Shown in pieces: positions 9,524 to 17,694 of a stretch of 64,000 bases of DNA. The translations under genes and the position numbers were made by a program. The stretch is from Streptomyces venezuelae. GTDB lineage: Bacteria > Actinomycetota > Actinomycetes > Streptomycetales > Streptomycetaceae. The stretch is from the NCBI RefSeq assembly GCF_008642275.1, contig NZ_CP029189.1:868001-932000 (forward strand). Reading direction: 5' to 3'. The first letter of the stretch is position 1, and the number at the start of each line of letters is the position of its first letter. Under the pieces are notes generated by a model. That model was not told the origin of the DNA and searched no databases. It saw only the letters and a list, made by a program, of their open reading frames with translations.

Positions 9524-10284
9524 AGGGTGCCTTCCTGCGGGGGACGGACGGGACGGGGGCGGACCGGGAGGCCGCGGAGGAAGAGGCGGATGCCCTGGAA
9601 GCGGATGCCGGCCGAGACCCGGGCGGTGGACCAGGGGTGGCGCAGGGCCGCACCCAGCAGGGCGCGGGCACCGGCCGGGCGGTGGCGGCCGGTCACGGTC
9701 GCGGTGAAGGGGCAGGTCCCGTCGTCGTGGCGTAGCTGCACGGTCAGGTCGAGCCGGTCGCCGGGGACGGGCAGCCGCATCCGGTAGAAGCCCTCCACCG
9801 CGAAGAAGGGCGAGACGTAGAAGTCCTTGGGGACGTCGGTCAGTCCGTCGGCACCGGGACGCAGCAGGTAGCAGTGGCGCTCCCCGTAGGTGTTGTGGAC
9901 CTCGGCGACGACGCAGACCGGGGTGCCTTCGCGGTCGTGGCACCAGTAGAGGGTCAGGGGGTTGAAGACGTGCCCGAGGACCCGGGCGTGGGCGAGCATC
10001 AGGACCTGCCCGTCGGCGTTCTTCACCCCGTGGGCGGCCAGCTGCGCCTCCAGGCCCGCGCGCAGGGTGGGTGCCCGCCCGCCGAAGTGGTCGCGGGGGT
10101 CGAAGCGGGCCAGTGGGCGCAGCGCCCGGGGTATGCGGGGCGGTTCGTCGATGTCGACGAGCCACAGGTAGGTGCGCTGCCGGAAGGCGTGGCGGACGGG
10201 GGTGTTGCGGGTGTGGGCCACCGTGCACTCGTACAGGGCCGGTACGCGGGGCGGGTCGTCCCGCCGCGCGGAGGTGCCGTTCAC
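9520..10284 (-). CDS. DUF1365 family protein
   Basis: A 254-residue DUF1365 protein. Typical residues include RHAFRQRTYLWLVDIDEP near the N-terminus, LGHVFNPLTLYWCHD in the centre and NTYGERHCYLL and KDFYVSPFF further on. It has no assigned biochemical function, but the family is almost always encoded between an FAD oxidoreductase and a Cfa-like gene, as here. The GTG at 10284 overlaps the upstream stop codon by four bases; a tandem GTG at 10287 is the alternative. Confidence 0.87.
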   Translation of the reverse strand: MNGTSARRDDPPRVPALYECTVAHTRNTPVRHAFRQRTYLWLVDIDEPPRIPRALRPLARFDPRDHFGGRAPTLRAGLEAQLAAHGVKNADGQVLMLAHARVLGHVFNPLTLYWCHDREGTPVCVVAEVHNTYGERHCYLLRPGADGLTDVPKDFYVSPFFAVEGFYRMRLPVPGDRLDLTVQLRHDDGTCPFTATVTGRHRPAGARALLGAALRHPWSTARVSAGIRFQGIRLFLRGLPVRPRPVRPPQEGTL

Positions 10285-11537
10285 CACCGCACCCCCAGGG
10301 CCTCGGCGGCGGCGACGCCGGAGCGGCACCCGTCCTCGTGGAAGCCCCAGCCGTGGTAGGCGCCGGCGAAGGCGGTCACGGACGTGTTCAGCCGGGGCAG
10401 TTCCTGCTGTGCGGCGACGGACCGGGGGGTGTAGACGGGGTGTTCGTAGACCATGCGGGCGATCACGTCGAAGGGGTCGACGCGGCCGCGGGCGTTGAGG
10501 GTGACGATGTGCGGCTCGGCGGTCGGCAGCCGCTGGAGCCGGTTCATGTCGTAGCTGACCTGGACGGACTCGGGCCGGGCCGAGCAGGAGGGGAGCCAGT
10601 AGTTCCAGGAGGCGCCCGCGTGCGCGGAACGGGGCAGGAGTGAGGTGTCCCGGTGCAGCACGGTGGGGTTGCGGGAGTACGTGAACGCGCCGAGGATCCG
10701 GACCTCGTCCTCGGTCGGATCGGCCAGCAGGCGCAGCGCCTGGTCGGGGTGGACGGCGATGACGACGGCCGCGTACGGGGTCGAGTCGCCGTCCGGGGTG
10801 ACCACGCGCGCGTGGTCGGCGGCGCGCACGACGGCCCGGACCGGAGTGGAGGTCCGGACGGAGGTCAGGTGTTTGGCGGCCTTGGCCACGTAGCTCGCCG
10901 AACCGCCCGTGACCGTACGCCACTGCGGGGATCCCTTGACGGACAGCAGCCCGTGGTGGGCCAGGAAGCGGAAGAGGTACCGGGCGGGGTACTGCAGGGC
11001 GGTGTCCGGTGCGCACGACCAGACGGCCGCGACGAGCGGGATGGCGAAGTGGCCGACGAAATACCGGGAGAAGCCGCGCCCGTCGAGGAACTCCCCGAGG
11101 GTCTGCCCGTCGTCGGGGGCGTCGAGCAGCCGCCGGGCGGCCCGGTGGAAGCGCGGGACCTCGGCGAGCATGCGCAGGTGGCGGCCGCGCAGCAGGTTGC
11201 CTCCGCCGAGCAGTCCGGCCGCGCCCCGGGCGCCCGCGTACTCCAGGCCGCAGCCGTCGCACCGGACGGACATGCTCATCTCGGATTCCTGGGTGGTGAC
11301 GCCGAGTTCGCGGAACAGCCGCAGCAGGTGCGGGTAGGTCCGCTCGTTGTGCACGATGAATCCGCTGTCCACGTGGACCGTTCCGGCGTCCTCGGTGGGC
11401 AGTTCATGGGTGTGGGCATGGCCCCCGAGGCGGTCGTCCGCCTCGTACAGCACCACGTCGTACGTGCTCTGCAGGATGTGGGCGGCCGTCAGTCCTGCCA
11501 CGCCCCCGCCCACCACAGCGACTCTCCGACGGTCCAC
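10281..11537 (-). CDS. FAD-dependent amine-oxidase-like oxidoreductase
   Basis: A 418-residue FAD/NAD(P)-binding oxidoreductase with the dinucleotide motif VAVVGGGVAGLTAA at the N-terminus, EADDRLGGHAHTH binding ribose and flavin, and a C-terminal FAGAYHGWGFHEDG FAD loop. Proteins like this act on fatty acyl chains or carotenoid-like substrates in the conserved FAD-DUF1365-Cfa cassette. The GTG at 11537 is preferred because GAGGGG lies 9 bases upstream; the in-frame TTG at 11546 would overlap the sigma-factor stop. It is the second gene of the operon. Confidence 0.87.
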   Translation of the reverse strand: MDRRRVAVVGGGVAGLTAAHILQSTYDVVLYEADDRLGGHAHTHELPTEDAGTVHVDSGFIVHNERTYPHLLRLFRELGVTTQESEMSMSVRCDGCGLEYAGARGAAGLLGGGNLLRGRHLRMLAEVPRFHRAARRLLDAPDDGQTLGEFLDGRGFSRYFVGHFAIPLVAAVWSCAPDTALQYPARYLFRFLAHHGLLSVKGSPQWRTVTGGSASYVAKAAKHLTSVRTSTPVRAVVRAADHARVVTPDGDSTPYAAVVIAVHPDQALRLLADPTEDEVRILGAFTYSRNPTVLHRDTSLLPRSAHAGASWNYWLPSCSARPESVQVSYDMNRLQRLPTAEPHIVTLNARGRVDPFDVIARMVYEHPVYTPRSVAAQQELPRLNTSVTAFAGAYHGWGFHEDGCRSGVAAAEALGVRW

Positions 11538-11538
11538 G

Positions 11539-12306
11539 TCACTCAACCCCTCGCGCTCGCCTGCCCCGCACGGCCGGTGCCGGGCGTTTCACGGGTACTT
11601 CGGTGCCGGACGGCCGGTGGATGGGATCTTGTTCCGACGGGTGCGCGGGGTGCCGGCCGGCCGGCCCGCTCCGGCCGCCGGCCCCGCCGCCACCGGCGCC
11701 TCCGCCGCCCCCGCGCGTCTCGCCGCCGAGGCAGTGGCGCATCCGGTGCATCCCCCGCCGGGCGTGGCTCTTGACGGTGCCGAGCGGCAGCCCGGTGCGT
11801 TCGGCGATCTGGGCCTGGGTGAGGTCCGCGTAGAAGGCCATGGCCAGCACCTCCCGCTGCGCGCGGGGCAGTTTCGCCAGCTCGCCGGTGACGAGCAGCC
11901 GGTCCAGGACGGTCTCCGGGCCCGTCGGCGGTTCGCCCGCGGGCGGCAGGGCGGCGCCGGCCGCGGCGACCAGGTCGAGCCGGCGGGTGCGGGCCGTGAG
12001 GGCGTCGGCGATCTTGCGCCGGGTGATGCCGACCAGCCAGCCGGGGAACGGCCCGCGGTCCGGCCGGTAGTTGGCCCGGCCCTGCCAGGCGGCCAGGAAG
12101 ACCTGCTGGCTGACGTCCTCGGCCTCCCGGGGGTCTCCGAGGGTGCGGGTCGCCAGGGCGAGGACGAGCCCGCCCCAGCGCCGGTACGCGGCGCCCAGGC
12201 ACCGCTCGTCGCCGCGTACGAAGCCGTCGGCGACCTCCTGGTCGGGAAGCCGCTCCCGGGCCGTGGTCACGGGGGACGGCCGGACGGTGACGCTCTGTGC
12301 GCTCAT
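11539..12306 (-). CDS. ECF sigma factor, LitS-like
   Basis: A 255-residue extracytoplasmic-function sigma factor. Region 2 shows LGDPREAEDVSQQVFLAAWQ and GWLVGITRRKIADAL; region 4 shows AQIAERTGLPLGTVKSHARR. A glycine-rich tail of about 50 residues follows region 4, which is unusual. The ATG at 12306 has GAGGAG eight bases upstream. It leads the six-gene lipid operon and is divergent from the B12-type MerR regulator, the arrangement of litS/litR in light-induced Streptomyces loci. No anti-sigma gene is adjacent, so the MerR protein probably controls its synthesis. Confidence 0.88.
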   Translation of the reverse strand: MSAQSVTVRPSPVTTARERLPDQEVADGFVRGDERCLGAAYRRWGGLVLALATRTLGDPREAEDVSQQVFLAAWQGRANYRPDRGPFPGWLVGITRRKIADALTARTRRLDLVAAAGAALPPAGEPPTGPETVLDRLLVTGELAKLPRAQREVLAMAFYADLTQAQIAERTGLPLGTVKSHARRGMHRMRHCLGGETRGGGGGAGGGGAGGRSGPAGRHPAHPSEQDPIHRPSGTEVPVKRPAPAVRGRRARGVE

Positions 12307-12358
12307 GGCGACTGCTCCTCGGGCCGGGACCGTTCCCGTCCAGACTCCGGCCCGTCCG

Positions 12359-12383
12359 CGCATCGATTCCACTCGCATCGATT
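12359..12383. promoter_or_regulatory. Tandem CGCATCGATT repeat, candidate LitR-type operator
   Basis: The 10-mer CGCATCGATT occurs at 12359-12368 and again at 12374-12383, a 15-base period. The second copy runs into an inverted TGCG, giving CGCA...TGCG. The repeats lie in the 97-base gap between the divergent ECF sigma (starts 12306) and MerR/B12 (starts 12404) genes, where a CarH/LitR tetramer that binds tandem sites would be expected to repress both. This is inferred from position and repetition. Confidence 0.5.
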
Positions 12384-12403
12384 GTGCGTCGCATGATGGA
12401 GGT

Positions 12404-13498
12404 ATGAACGAGTCCGCACGGTCCGGCGAGCGCGCACCGCGTGACGAGCGCGCAAGGCATGACGAGCACCACGAATCCGCGCACGGCGTCACCACCGGGG
12501 CCGTGGCGCGACGGCTGGGGGTCGCCCCCACGACACTGCGTTCCTGGGACCGGCGCTACGGCATCGGGCCGGCCGCCCGCGAGGACGGCCGGCACCGGCG
12601 GTGGACCTCCGGGGACATCGCCGTCCTGCAGGAGATGTGCCGCCTGACCGCGTCGGGCGTGCCGCCCGCGGAGGCCGCGCGGGCCGCGCGCGCCGCGCGG
12701 GCCGGGTCGGTGCCCGCCCCGTCCGCGGCCCCCTCCCCCTCCCCCGCACCAGCCCGCGAGCCGGGATCGGGCAACGGCCTGCCACTCGGCGACGTGCGCC
12801 AGGAGTGCCGGGGGCTGGGCCGGGCCGCCGTCCGCCTCGATTCACCGACCATGGACGAGATGCTCGGCTCGCTGATCGGCGAGTACGGCCTGGTCACCAC
12901 CTGGGAGGAGGTGATGGTGCCGACCCTGCACGCCGTGGGGCGCAAGTGGGAGACCTCCGGCGACCAGTACGTCGAGGTCGAGCACCTGCTCTCCTGGCAC
13001 GTCTCGACCGCGCTGCGCCGCGTGGGCATGGGGGCGCCGTCCGCGCCCCGGACGAGCGCGCCCCCGATCCTGCTGGCGTGCGTACCGGGCGAGCAGCACA
13101 CCCTCCCGCTGGAGGCGCTCGCCGCCGGTCTCGCCGAAGTGGGCCTGCCCGCCCGGATGTACGGGGCGGCGGTGCCACCGGAGGCACTCGTCCAGGCCGT
13201 GCGCCGGACGGGACCCGCCGCGGTCGTGCTGTGGGCCCAGGCCCGCTCCACCGCGCACCATGCCCTGGCCCGGCACGTCGCAGAGACCGCCTGGGGTGTC
13301 AAGGGGGCCCGGGCCCGTACGACGGTCCTCCTCGCGGGCCCCGGCTGGGCGGGGCCCGTACCCGCCCCCGGCATGCTGCGCCCCGGCGGGCTGCGGGAGG
13401 CGCTGGGCCTGCTGCGCGGGCTGTACGAGGCCGCGGCGACGACCACGGCGGGCGGGGCCGCGCCAGGGGGCGGCGGGGCGGCCCCTCAGCGCTCCTGA
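12404..13498 (+). CDS. litR: MerR-type B12-binding photoreceptor regulator (LitR/CarH-like)
   Basis: A 364-residue regulator. A MerR helix-turn-helix (TGAVARRLGVAPTTLRSWDR, residues about 30-75) is joined through a Pro/Ala linker to a four-helix cap and a cobalamin-type Rossmann fold. The lower-ligand motif keeps E230-x-H232 in PGEQH, and the cap keeps W182 and E193-H194. In CarH-type proteins these bind adenosylcobalamin and light breaks the tetramer. The ATG at 12404 has GATGGAGG upstream. Divergence from an ECF sigma gene and nearness to a photolyase gene support a light-response role. Confidence 0.85.
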   Translation: MNESARSGERAPRDERARHDEHHESAHGVTTGAVARRLGVAPTTLRSWDRRYGIGPAAREDGRHRRWTSGDIAVLQEMCRLTASGVPPAEAARAARAARAGSVPAPSAAPSPSPAPAREPGSGNGLPLGDVRQECRGLGRAAVRLDSPTMDEMLGSLIGEYGLVTTWEEVMVPTLHAVGRKWETSGDQYVEVEHLLSWHVSTALRRVGMGAPSAPRTSAPPILLACVPGEQHTLPLEALAAGLAEVGLPARMYGAAVPPEALVQAVRRTGPAAVVLWAQARSTAHHALARHVAETAWGVKGARARTTVLLAGPGWAGPVPAPGMLRPGGLREALGLLRGLYEAAATTTAGGAAPGGGGAAPQRS

Positions 13499-13689
13499 CC
13501 GCTGCGGCCGGGCGGCGTCGGTGACGTGGGTCCACTCGTCGGAGGCACCCCGGACACCGGAGACGAGGACGATCGTCGGGGAGCCGGATCCGCGGTGACG
13601 ACGGCGGGCAGGTGACGGGCCCGGGCCGGGCGTCTTCCGAACACCCGTTCAGTCCGACACCCGGTGGGGCGCGTCGGCAGCCGGTGGGG

Positions 13690-15069
13690 TCAGGGGACGT
13701 CCTTGCCGCGGGCCTGCCGGAAGCGGGCGAGCCCCTCCGGTAGCCCGACCACCGGGTCGGGGTAGTCGTACCGGGCCCGTTCCAGGCCTTCCAGCCGCCA
13801 GGGCTCGTGGACCGAAGGGCCCTGCAGTCCGGCGAGTTCCGGTACCCAGCGCCGTACGTACGCGCCGTCGGGGTCGTACCGCTTGCCCTGGATCACCGGG
13901 TTGAGGACCCGGTTGGGGCGGCTGTCGGTGCCGGTGCCCGCCATCCACTGCCAGTTGAGCTGGTTGTTCGCCACGTCGCCGTCGACCAGCAGGTCGAGGA
14001 AGTGGCGGGCCCCGGCACGCCAGTCGATGTAGAGCGTCTTGGTCAGCAAGGACGCGGCGAGCAGCCGGCCACGGCCCGGCATCCAGCCCTCGTGGGCGAG
14101 TTGCCGCATGGCCGCGTCCACCACGGGGTAGCCGGTGCGGCCCTCCTTCCAGGCCAGCAGGTCCGCCTCGGCCGCCTTGCCGCGCCGCCAGCGGTCGGCC
14201 TTCGGGCGGTAGTCCCGGGTGGCGGCGTCGGGGCGGGCGGCGAGGAGCTGGTACTGGAAGTCGCGCCAGCAGAGCTGCCGTACGAAGGCCTCGGCGCCCG
14301 CCCCGCCCCGGGACCGCGCCCGGTACACGGCCTCGGCCGCCGAGACCGCGCCGAAGTGGATGTACGGGGAGAGACGGGAGGTGGCGTCGCCGGGGAGGTC
14401 GTCGTGGCCCTCCTCGTACCCGTCGGCGTACTCCTTCAGCCAGTCCGTGAGCCGCTGCCGGCCCTCCTGCTCGCCCCCGGCGACCAGGCCCGCCGAGACG
14501 GACGCGACGGCGGCGCGGGACGGGAGCGCCTCGGAACGGATCGCGGCGGGTACCCGGACCTCCTGCGGCGGCGCGAGCGGCTCGCGCAGCCGCTCGTCCG
14601 ACCAGCGCCTGAAGTACGGGGTGAAGACGGCGAAGTGATCGGATCTGCTCGGTGTCACGGCGCCGGCGGGCAGGGCGGTGACCACGCCGTCGTGGACGTA
14701 CAGGCGCCGCCCGTCGGCCTCCAGGGCGCTGCGCAGCCGCTGCTCGCGGTGCAGGGCGAAGGCACTGCACCCGGCCGCCATGTGCACCTCGTCGGCGTCG
14801 GCCTGCCGGACGACGGCGCACACCTCGGCGACCGGGTCCCCCGAGCGCACCACGAGCCGGCCGCCGCGCTCGCGCAGCCCGGAGTCGAGTCCGGCCAGGC
14901 AGTCCGCGAGGAAGGCGAGCCTGTTGGGCGCCGCGAAGCCGGCCCGGTCCACCGCCGGGTCCCGGACGAAGAGCGGAACGGTCTCGTTCCCGGAGCCCAG
15001 CGCGGCGCGCAGCGGCGGATGGTCGTGGACGCGGAGGTCCGAGGTGAACAGGACGACCGAGACGTTCAT
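13690..15069 (-). CDS. phr: Deoxyribodipyrimidine photolyase
   Basis: A 459-residue class I photolyase that repairs UV-induced pyrimidine dimers in DNA using light. The N-terminal antenna-chromophore domain begins NVSVVLFTSDLRVHDHPPL; the FAD-binding domain has FVRQLCWRDFQYQLL, TGYPVVDAAMRQL, HEGWMPGRGRLLAASLLTK and the ANNQLNWQWMAGTGTDSRP signature. The ATG has AGGAG seven bases upstream. It lies 77 bases downstream of the DUF2867-type gene on the same strand, and photolyases are standard members of LitR/CarH and singlet-oxygen regulons, so co-regulation with the neighbouring operon is likely. Confidence 0.95.
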   Translation of the reverse strand: MNVSVVLFTSDLRVHDHPPLRAALGSGNETVPLFVRDPAVDRAGFAAPNRLAFLADCLAGLDSGLRERGGRLVVRSGDPVAEVCAVVRQADADEVHMAAGCSAFALHREQRLRSALEADGRRLYVHDGVVTALPAGAVTPSRSDHFAVFTPYFRRWSDERLREPLAPPQEVRVPAAIRSEALPSRAAVASVSAGLVAGGEQEGRQRLTDWLKEYADGYEEGHDDLPGDATSRLSPYIHFGAVSAAEAVYRARSRGGAGAEAFVRQLCWRDFQYQLLAARPDAATRDYRPKADRWRRGKAAEADLLAWKEGRTGYPVVDAAMRQLAHEGWMPGRGRLLAASLLTKTLYIDWRAGARHFLDLLVDGDVANNQLNWQWMAGTGTDSRPNRVLNPVIQGKRYDPDGAYVRRWVPELAGLQGPSVHEPWRLEGLERARYDYPDPVVGLPEGLARFRQARGKDVP

Positions 15070-15145
15070 GGTGCTGCTCCTGGCATCGGGCCACCGGGTG
15101 GACGCTGGGGGTGCCGCGCGGTGGTCGCTGGGCTGGCCTTGCCCG

Positions 15146-16726
15146 TCATTCGGCGCGGGCGGCCGCGGCGGATGCAGCGGAGGCGGGGGATGCCGCGGAT
15201 CCGGCGGACGCGGCCGGACCGCGGTCGTCACCCGCCTCCGCCGTGAGCGCGATGTTGCGCGCCATGCCCCCGAAGACGACGGCGTGGAACGGCGAGACGC
15301 TCCACCAGTACAGGTGACCGGCCAGGCCGCGCGGGTGGAAGAGCGCCCGCTGCCGGTACCGGGTGCGGCCGTCCTCGTCCTGCTCGGCGTACATCTCCAG
15401 CCAGGCGAGACCGGGCAGCCGCATCTCCGCGCGGAGTCTGAGCAGCCGGCCGCGTTCGATCTCCTCGACCCGCCAGAAGTCCAGGGAGTCGCCGACCCGC
15501 AGGTGTGCGGCGTCCCGGCGGCCCCGGCGCAGTCCGACGCCTCCGACGAGCCGGTCGAACCAGCCGCGGACGGCCCAGGCGAGCGGGAAGGAGTACCAGC
15601 CGTTCTCCCCGCCGATGCCCTCGACGACCCGCCACAGGGCCTGGGGCGAGGATGCGACGGTGCGTTCGCGCTCGTCGGAGTAGAGGCTGCCGCCGGCCCA
15701 GTCGGGGTCGGTGGGCAGCGGGTCGCTCGGCGCGCCGGGTACGGAGGCGGAGGACCAGCGGGTGAGGACCTGGGCGTCGCGGACCTTCTTGAGGGCGTAG
15801 GTGAGGGCCGTGTCGAAGTCCAGGGGGGTGCCGGGCGGGTCGGGCACCCAGGTGGCGATGTCGTGCTCGTCGCAGACGACCTCGTGCTTGAGGGACTCGG
15901 CGAGGGGGCGTGCGATGGCCCGGGGCACCGGGGTGACCAGGCCGACCCAGTGGCTGGACAGCCGCGGGGTGAGGACCGGCACGGGCAGGATGAGCCGCTG
16001 GGGCAGCCCGTCGACGGCGGCGTAGCGCTGCATCATGTCGAGGTAGGTGAGCACGTCGGGGCCGCCGATGTCGAAGGTGCGGCTGACCTCGGCGGGCATG
16101 CCCGCGCTGCCGACCAGGTAGCGCAGTACGTCGCGGACGGCGATGGGCTGGATCCGGGTGCGCACCCAGCTGGGGGTGACCATCACGGGCAGCCGCTCGG
16201 TGAGGTAGCGGAGCATCTCGAAGGAGGCCGAACCGGAGCCGATGATGACGGCGGCGCGGAGCACCGTGGCGGGGACCCCGGACTCCAGGAAGATGCGTCC
16301 GACCTCGGCGCGGGAGCGCAGATGGGGCGAGAGGTCCCGGTCGGGGACCCCGGTCGGGGTCAGTCCGCCCAGGTAGACGATGCGGCGGACGCCGGCGGCG
16401 CGGGCCTGCTCGGCGAAGTTCCGGGCGGCGAGGCGGTCGGTGTGCTCGAAGTCGCTCCCGGTGCCGAGGGCGTGCACGAGGTAGTAGGCGACGTCCACGT
16501 CCCGCAGGGCGGGGGCGAGGGACGCGGCGTCGGTGACGTCGCCCCGGACGATCTCCGCCTGACCGGCCCAGGGGTGGTCGCGCAGTTTTTCCGGGGTGCG
16601 GGCGAGGCACCGCACCCGGTGGCCCGCGGTGATGAGCTCGGGGACGAGCCGGCCGCCGATGTAGCCGGTGGCTCCGGTCACCAGGCACCGTGTGCCCGGG
16701 GCCGAGGGTCCGTGTGCGTCCGTCAT
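15146..16726 (-). CDS. NAD(P)-binding SDR-like protein with C-terminal DUF2867 domain
   Basis: A 526-residue fusion. Residues 10-330 form an NAD(P)-binding epimerase-like domain (CLVTGATGYIGGRLVPELI, with a YYLVHALG segment in place of a full YxxxK). Residues 350-505 form a DUF2867 domain of the polyketide-cyclase/START type (ENGWYSFPLAWAVRGWFDRL). The tail is an Ala/Ser-rich repeat. This two-domain family is often found with photolyases in light-stress loci, and here it precedes the photolyase gene. The ATG at 16726 has GGAG upstream. The substrate is unknown. Confidence 0.85.
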   Translation of the reverse strand: MTDAHGPSAPGTRCLVTGATGYIGGRLVPELITAGHRVRCLARTPEKLRDHPWAGQAEIVRGDVTDAASLAPALRDVDVAYYLVHALGTGSDFEHTDRLAARNFAEQARAAGVRRIVYLGGLTPTGVPDRDLSPHLRSRAEVGRIFLESGVPATVLRAAVIIGSGSASFEMLRYLTERLPVMVTPSWVRTRIQPIAVRDVLRYLVGSAGMPAEVSRTFDIGGPDVLTYLDMMQRYAAVDGLPQRLILPVPVLTPRLSSHWVGLVTPVPRAIARPLAESLKHEVVCDEHDIATWVPDPPGTPLDFDTALTYALKKVRDAQVLTRWSSASVPGAPSDPLPTDPDWAGGSLYSDERERTVASSPQALWRVVEGIGGENGWYSFPLAWAVRGWFDRLVGGVGLRRGRRDAAHLRVGDSLDFWRVEEIERGRLLRLRAEMRLPGLAWLEMYAEQDEDGRTRYRQRALFHPRGLAGHLYWWSVSPFHAVVFGGMARNIALTAEAGDDRGPAASAGSAASPASAASAAAARAE

Positions 16727-16833
16727 GGGGTTGCTCCGATCGGGTGTCGCGGGTGCTCCCCCGGAGGTCTTCCCCGGGGACGGTCCGGCTGGATGCACGG
16801 ACCGCCCCCACGAGCCGGTCGTCCGGAGCGCGC

Positions 16834-17472
16834 CTACTTCGGCATGAGGACCGTGTCGACGATGTAGACGGTGGCGTTGGCGGTGGGGACGTCGCCGCAG
16901 ACCACCTTGGAGGAGTTGTTCACCTGGTAGGCGGTGCCCGAGCCCTTGGTGGTGATCATGCCCTTCTGGAGGGTCTGGAAGGAGCCGCTACCGAGCTGCT
17001 GCGGGGTGAGCTTCTCGCCCACCACGTGGTACGTGAGGATCTTGGTCAGGGTCTCCTTGTCGGCCAGGACCTTGTCCAGGTCGGCCTTCGGGATCTTCGC
17101 GAACGCGTCGTTGGTCGGCGCGAACACCGTGATGTTCTGGGCGTTGTTCAGCGTGTCCACCAGCCCGGCCTTCTTCACCGCCGCGACCAGGGTCGACAGT
17201 GCGGGGTTGTTCGAGGCGGCGGTGGCCACCGGGTCCTGGGCCATGCCGTCGAAGGAGCCCGCCCCGGTCCTGGGCACCGAGGCGCACGCCGGGCCGAACG
17301 GGCCGCCCGCACCCGTGTCGGTCTCCCCGACCGGCTGGGGCGAGGAGACCGCATCCGGCGCGGCGGCCCCCTCATTGCTCGTACTCTCCTCCGAACAGGC
17401 GGACAGTGCCAGCGGAAGCAGCACTGCGGCGGTCACGGCGAGGGCGGCACGGCGGAAGGTGGGAATGCTCAT
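16834..17472 (-). CDS. Fasciclin (FAS1) domain lipoprotein, MPT83/MPB70-like
   Basis: A 212-residue exported lipoprotein. The signal peptide ends in the lipobox LALSACSE (Cys about residue 26). A single FAS1 domain follows, with the H1 box ITVFAPTNDAFAKIP, the central YHVVGEKLTPQQL and H2-like NATVYIVDTVLMPK. Two more Cys may form a disulfide. The gene is divergent from a SigK/RskA pair and has a SigK-type promoter at 17522-17548. In mycobacteria the FAS1 proteins MPT70/83 are the main SigK targets, so this is the likely target gene here. Confidence 0.92.
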   Translation of the reverse strand: MSIPTFRRAALAVTAAVLLPLALSACSEESTSNEGAAAPDAVSSPQPVGETDTGAGGPFGPACASVPRTGAGSFDGMAQDPVATAASNNPALSTLVAAVKKAGLVDTLNNAQNITVFAPTNDAFAKIPKADLDKVLADKETLTKILTYHVVGEKLTPQQLGSGSFQTLQKGMITTKGSGTAYQVNNSSKVVCGDVPTANATVYIVDTVLMPK

Positions 17473-17521
17473 GGTCTCTCCTGCGTCTACGGGCCCACCC
17501 ATCGGTGAGTCACGCCAGTCC

Positions 17522-17548
17522 GTTCGGCACCGGCCCTCGTCCGGATGG
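17522..17548 (-). promoter_or_regulatory. Candidate SigK-type promoter for the fasciclin gene
   Basis: On the minus strand CCATCC (17548-17543) is followed after 15 bases by CCGAAC (17527-17522). This closely resembles the CCATCC/CCGAAT elements of mycobacterial SigK promoters as I recall them. Transcription would begin near 17515, giving a leader of about 40 bases with a clear AGGAG. Confidence 0.55.
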
Positions 17549-17629
17549 CCCGGCCACCCGGACGAGCGACATCCCGAACACACTGCCGAACACTGCTCCC
17601 GGGGCGGACGAAGACCCTGTCCGCCGCGA

Positions 17630-17657
17630 CCAATCCGCCTGCCCATCGGCTCCGAAT
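17630..17657 (+). promoter_or_regulatory. Candidate autoregulatory SigK-type promoter
   Basis: CCAATC (17630-17635), 16 bases, then CCGAAT (17652-17657), ending 37 bases before the sigK-like start. The -10 element is an exact match and the -35 a near match to SigK promoters, suggesting that the sigma factor activates its own gene. Confidence 0.5.
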
Positions 17658-17694
17658 GAGCTGTGCAACCGAGTACTCCTGGAGGACCTCCCCG

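Noticed and set aside
12307..12403. A cobalamin riboswitch upstream of the LitR-like or ECF sigma gene
   Set aside because: The conserved core and B12 box seen at metE are absent; the gap is too short to hold one.
17536..17566. CTCGTCCGG / CCGGACGAG hairpin in the SigK-fasciclin intergenic region read as a terminator
   Set aside because: It overlaps the candidate promoter of the fasciclin gene and lies between divergent starts where no terminator is expected.
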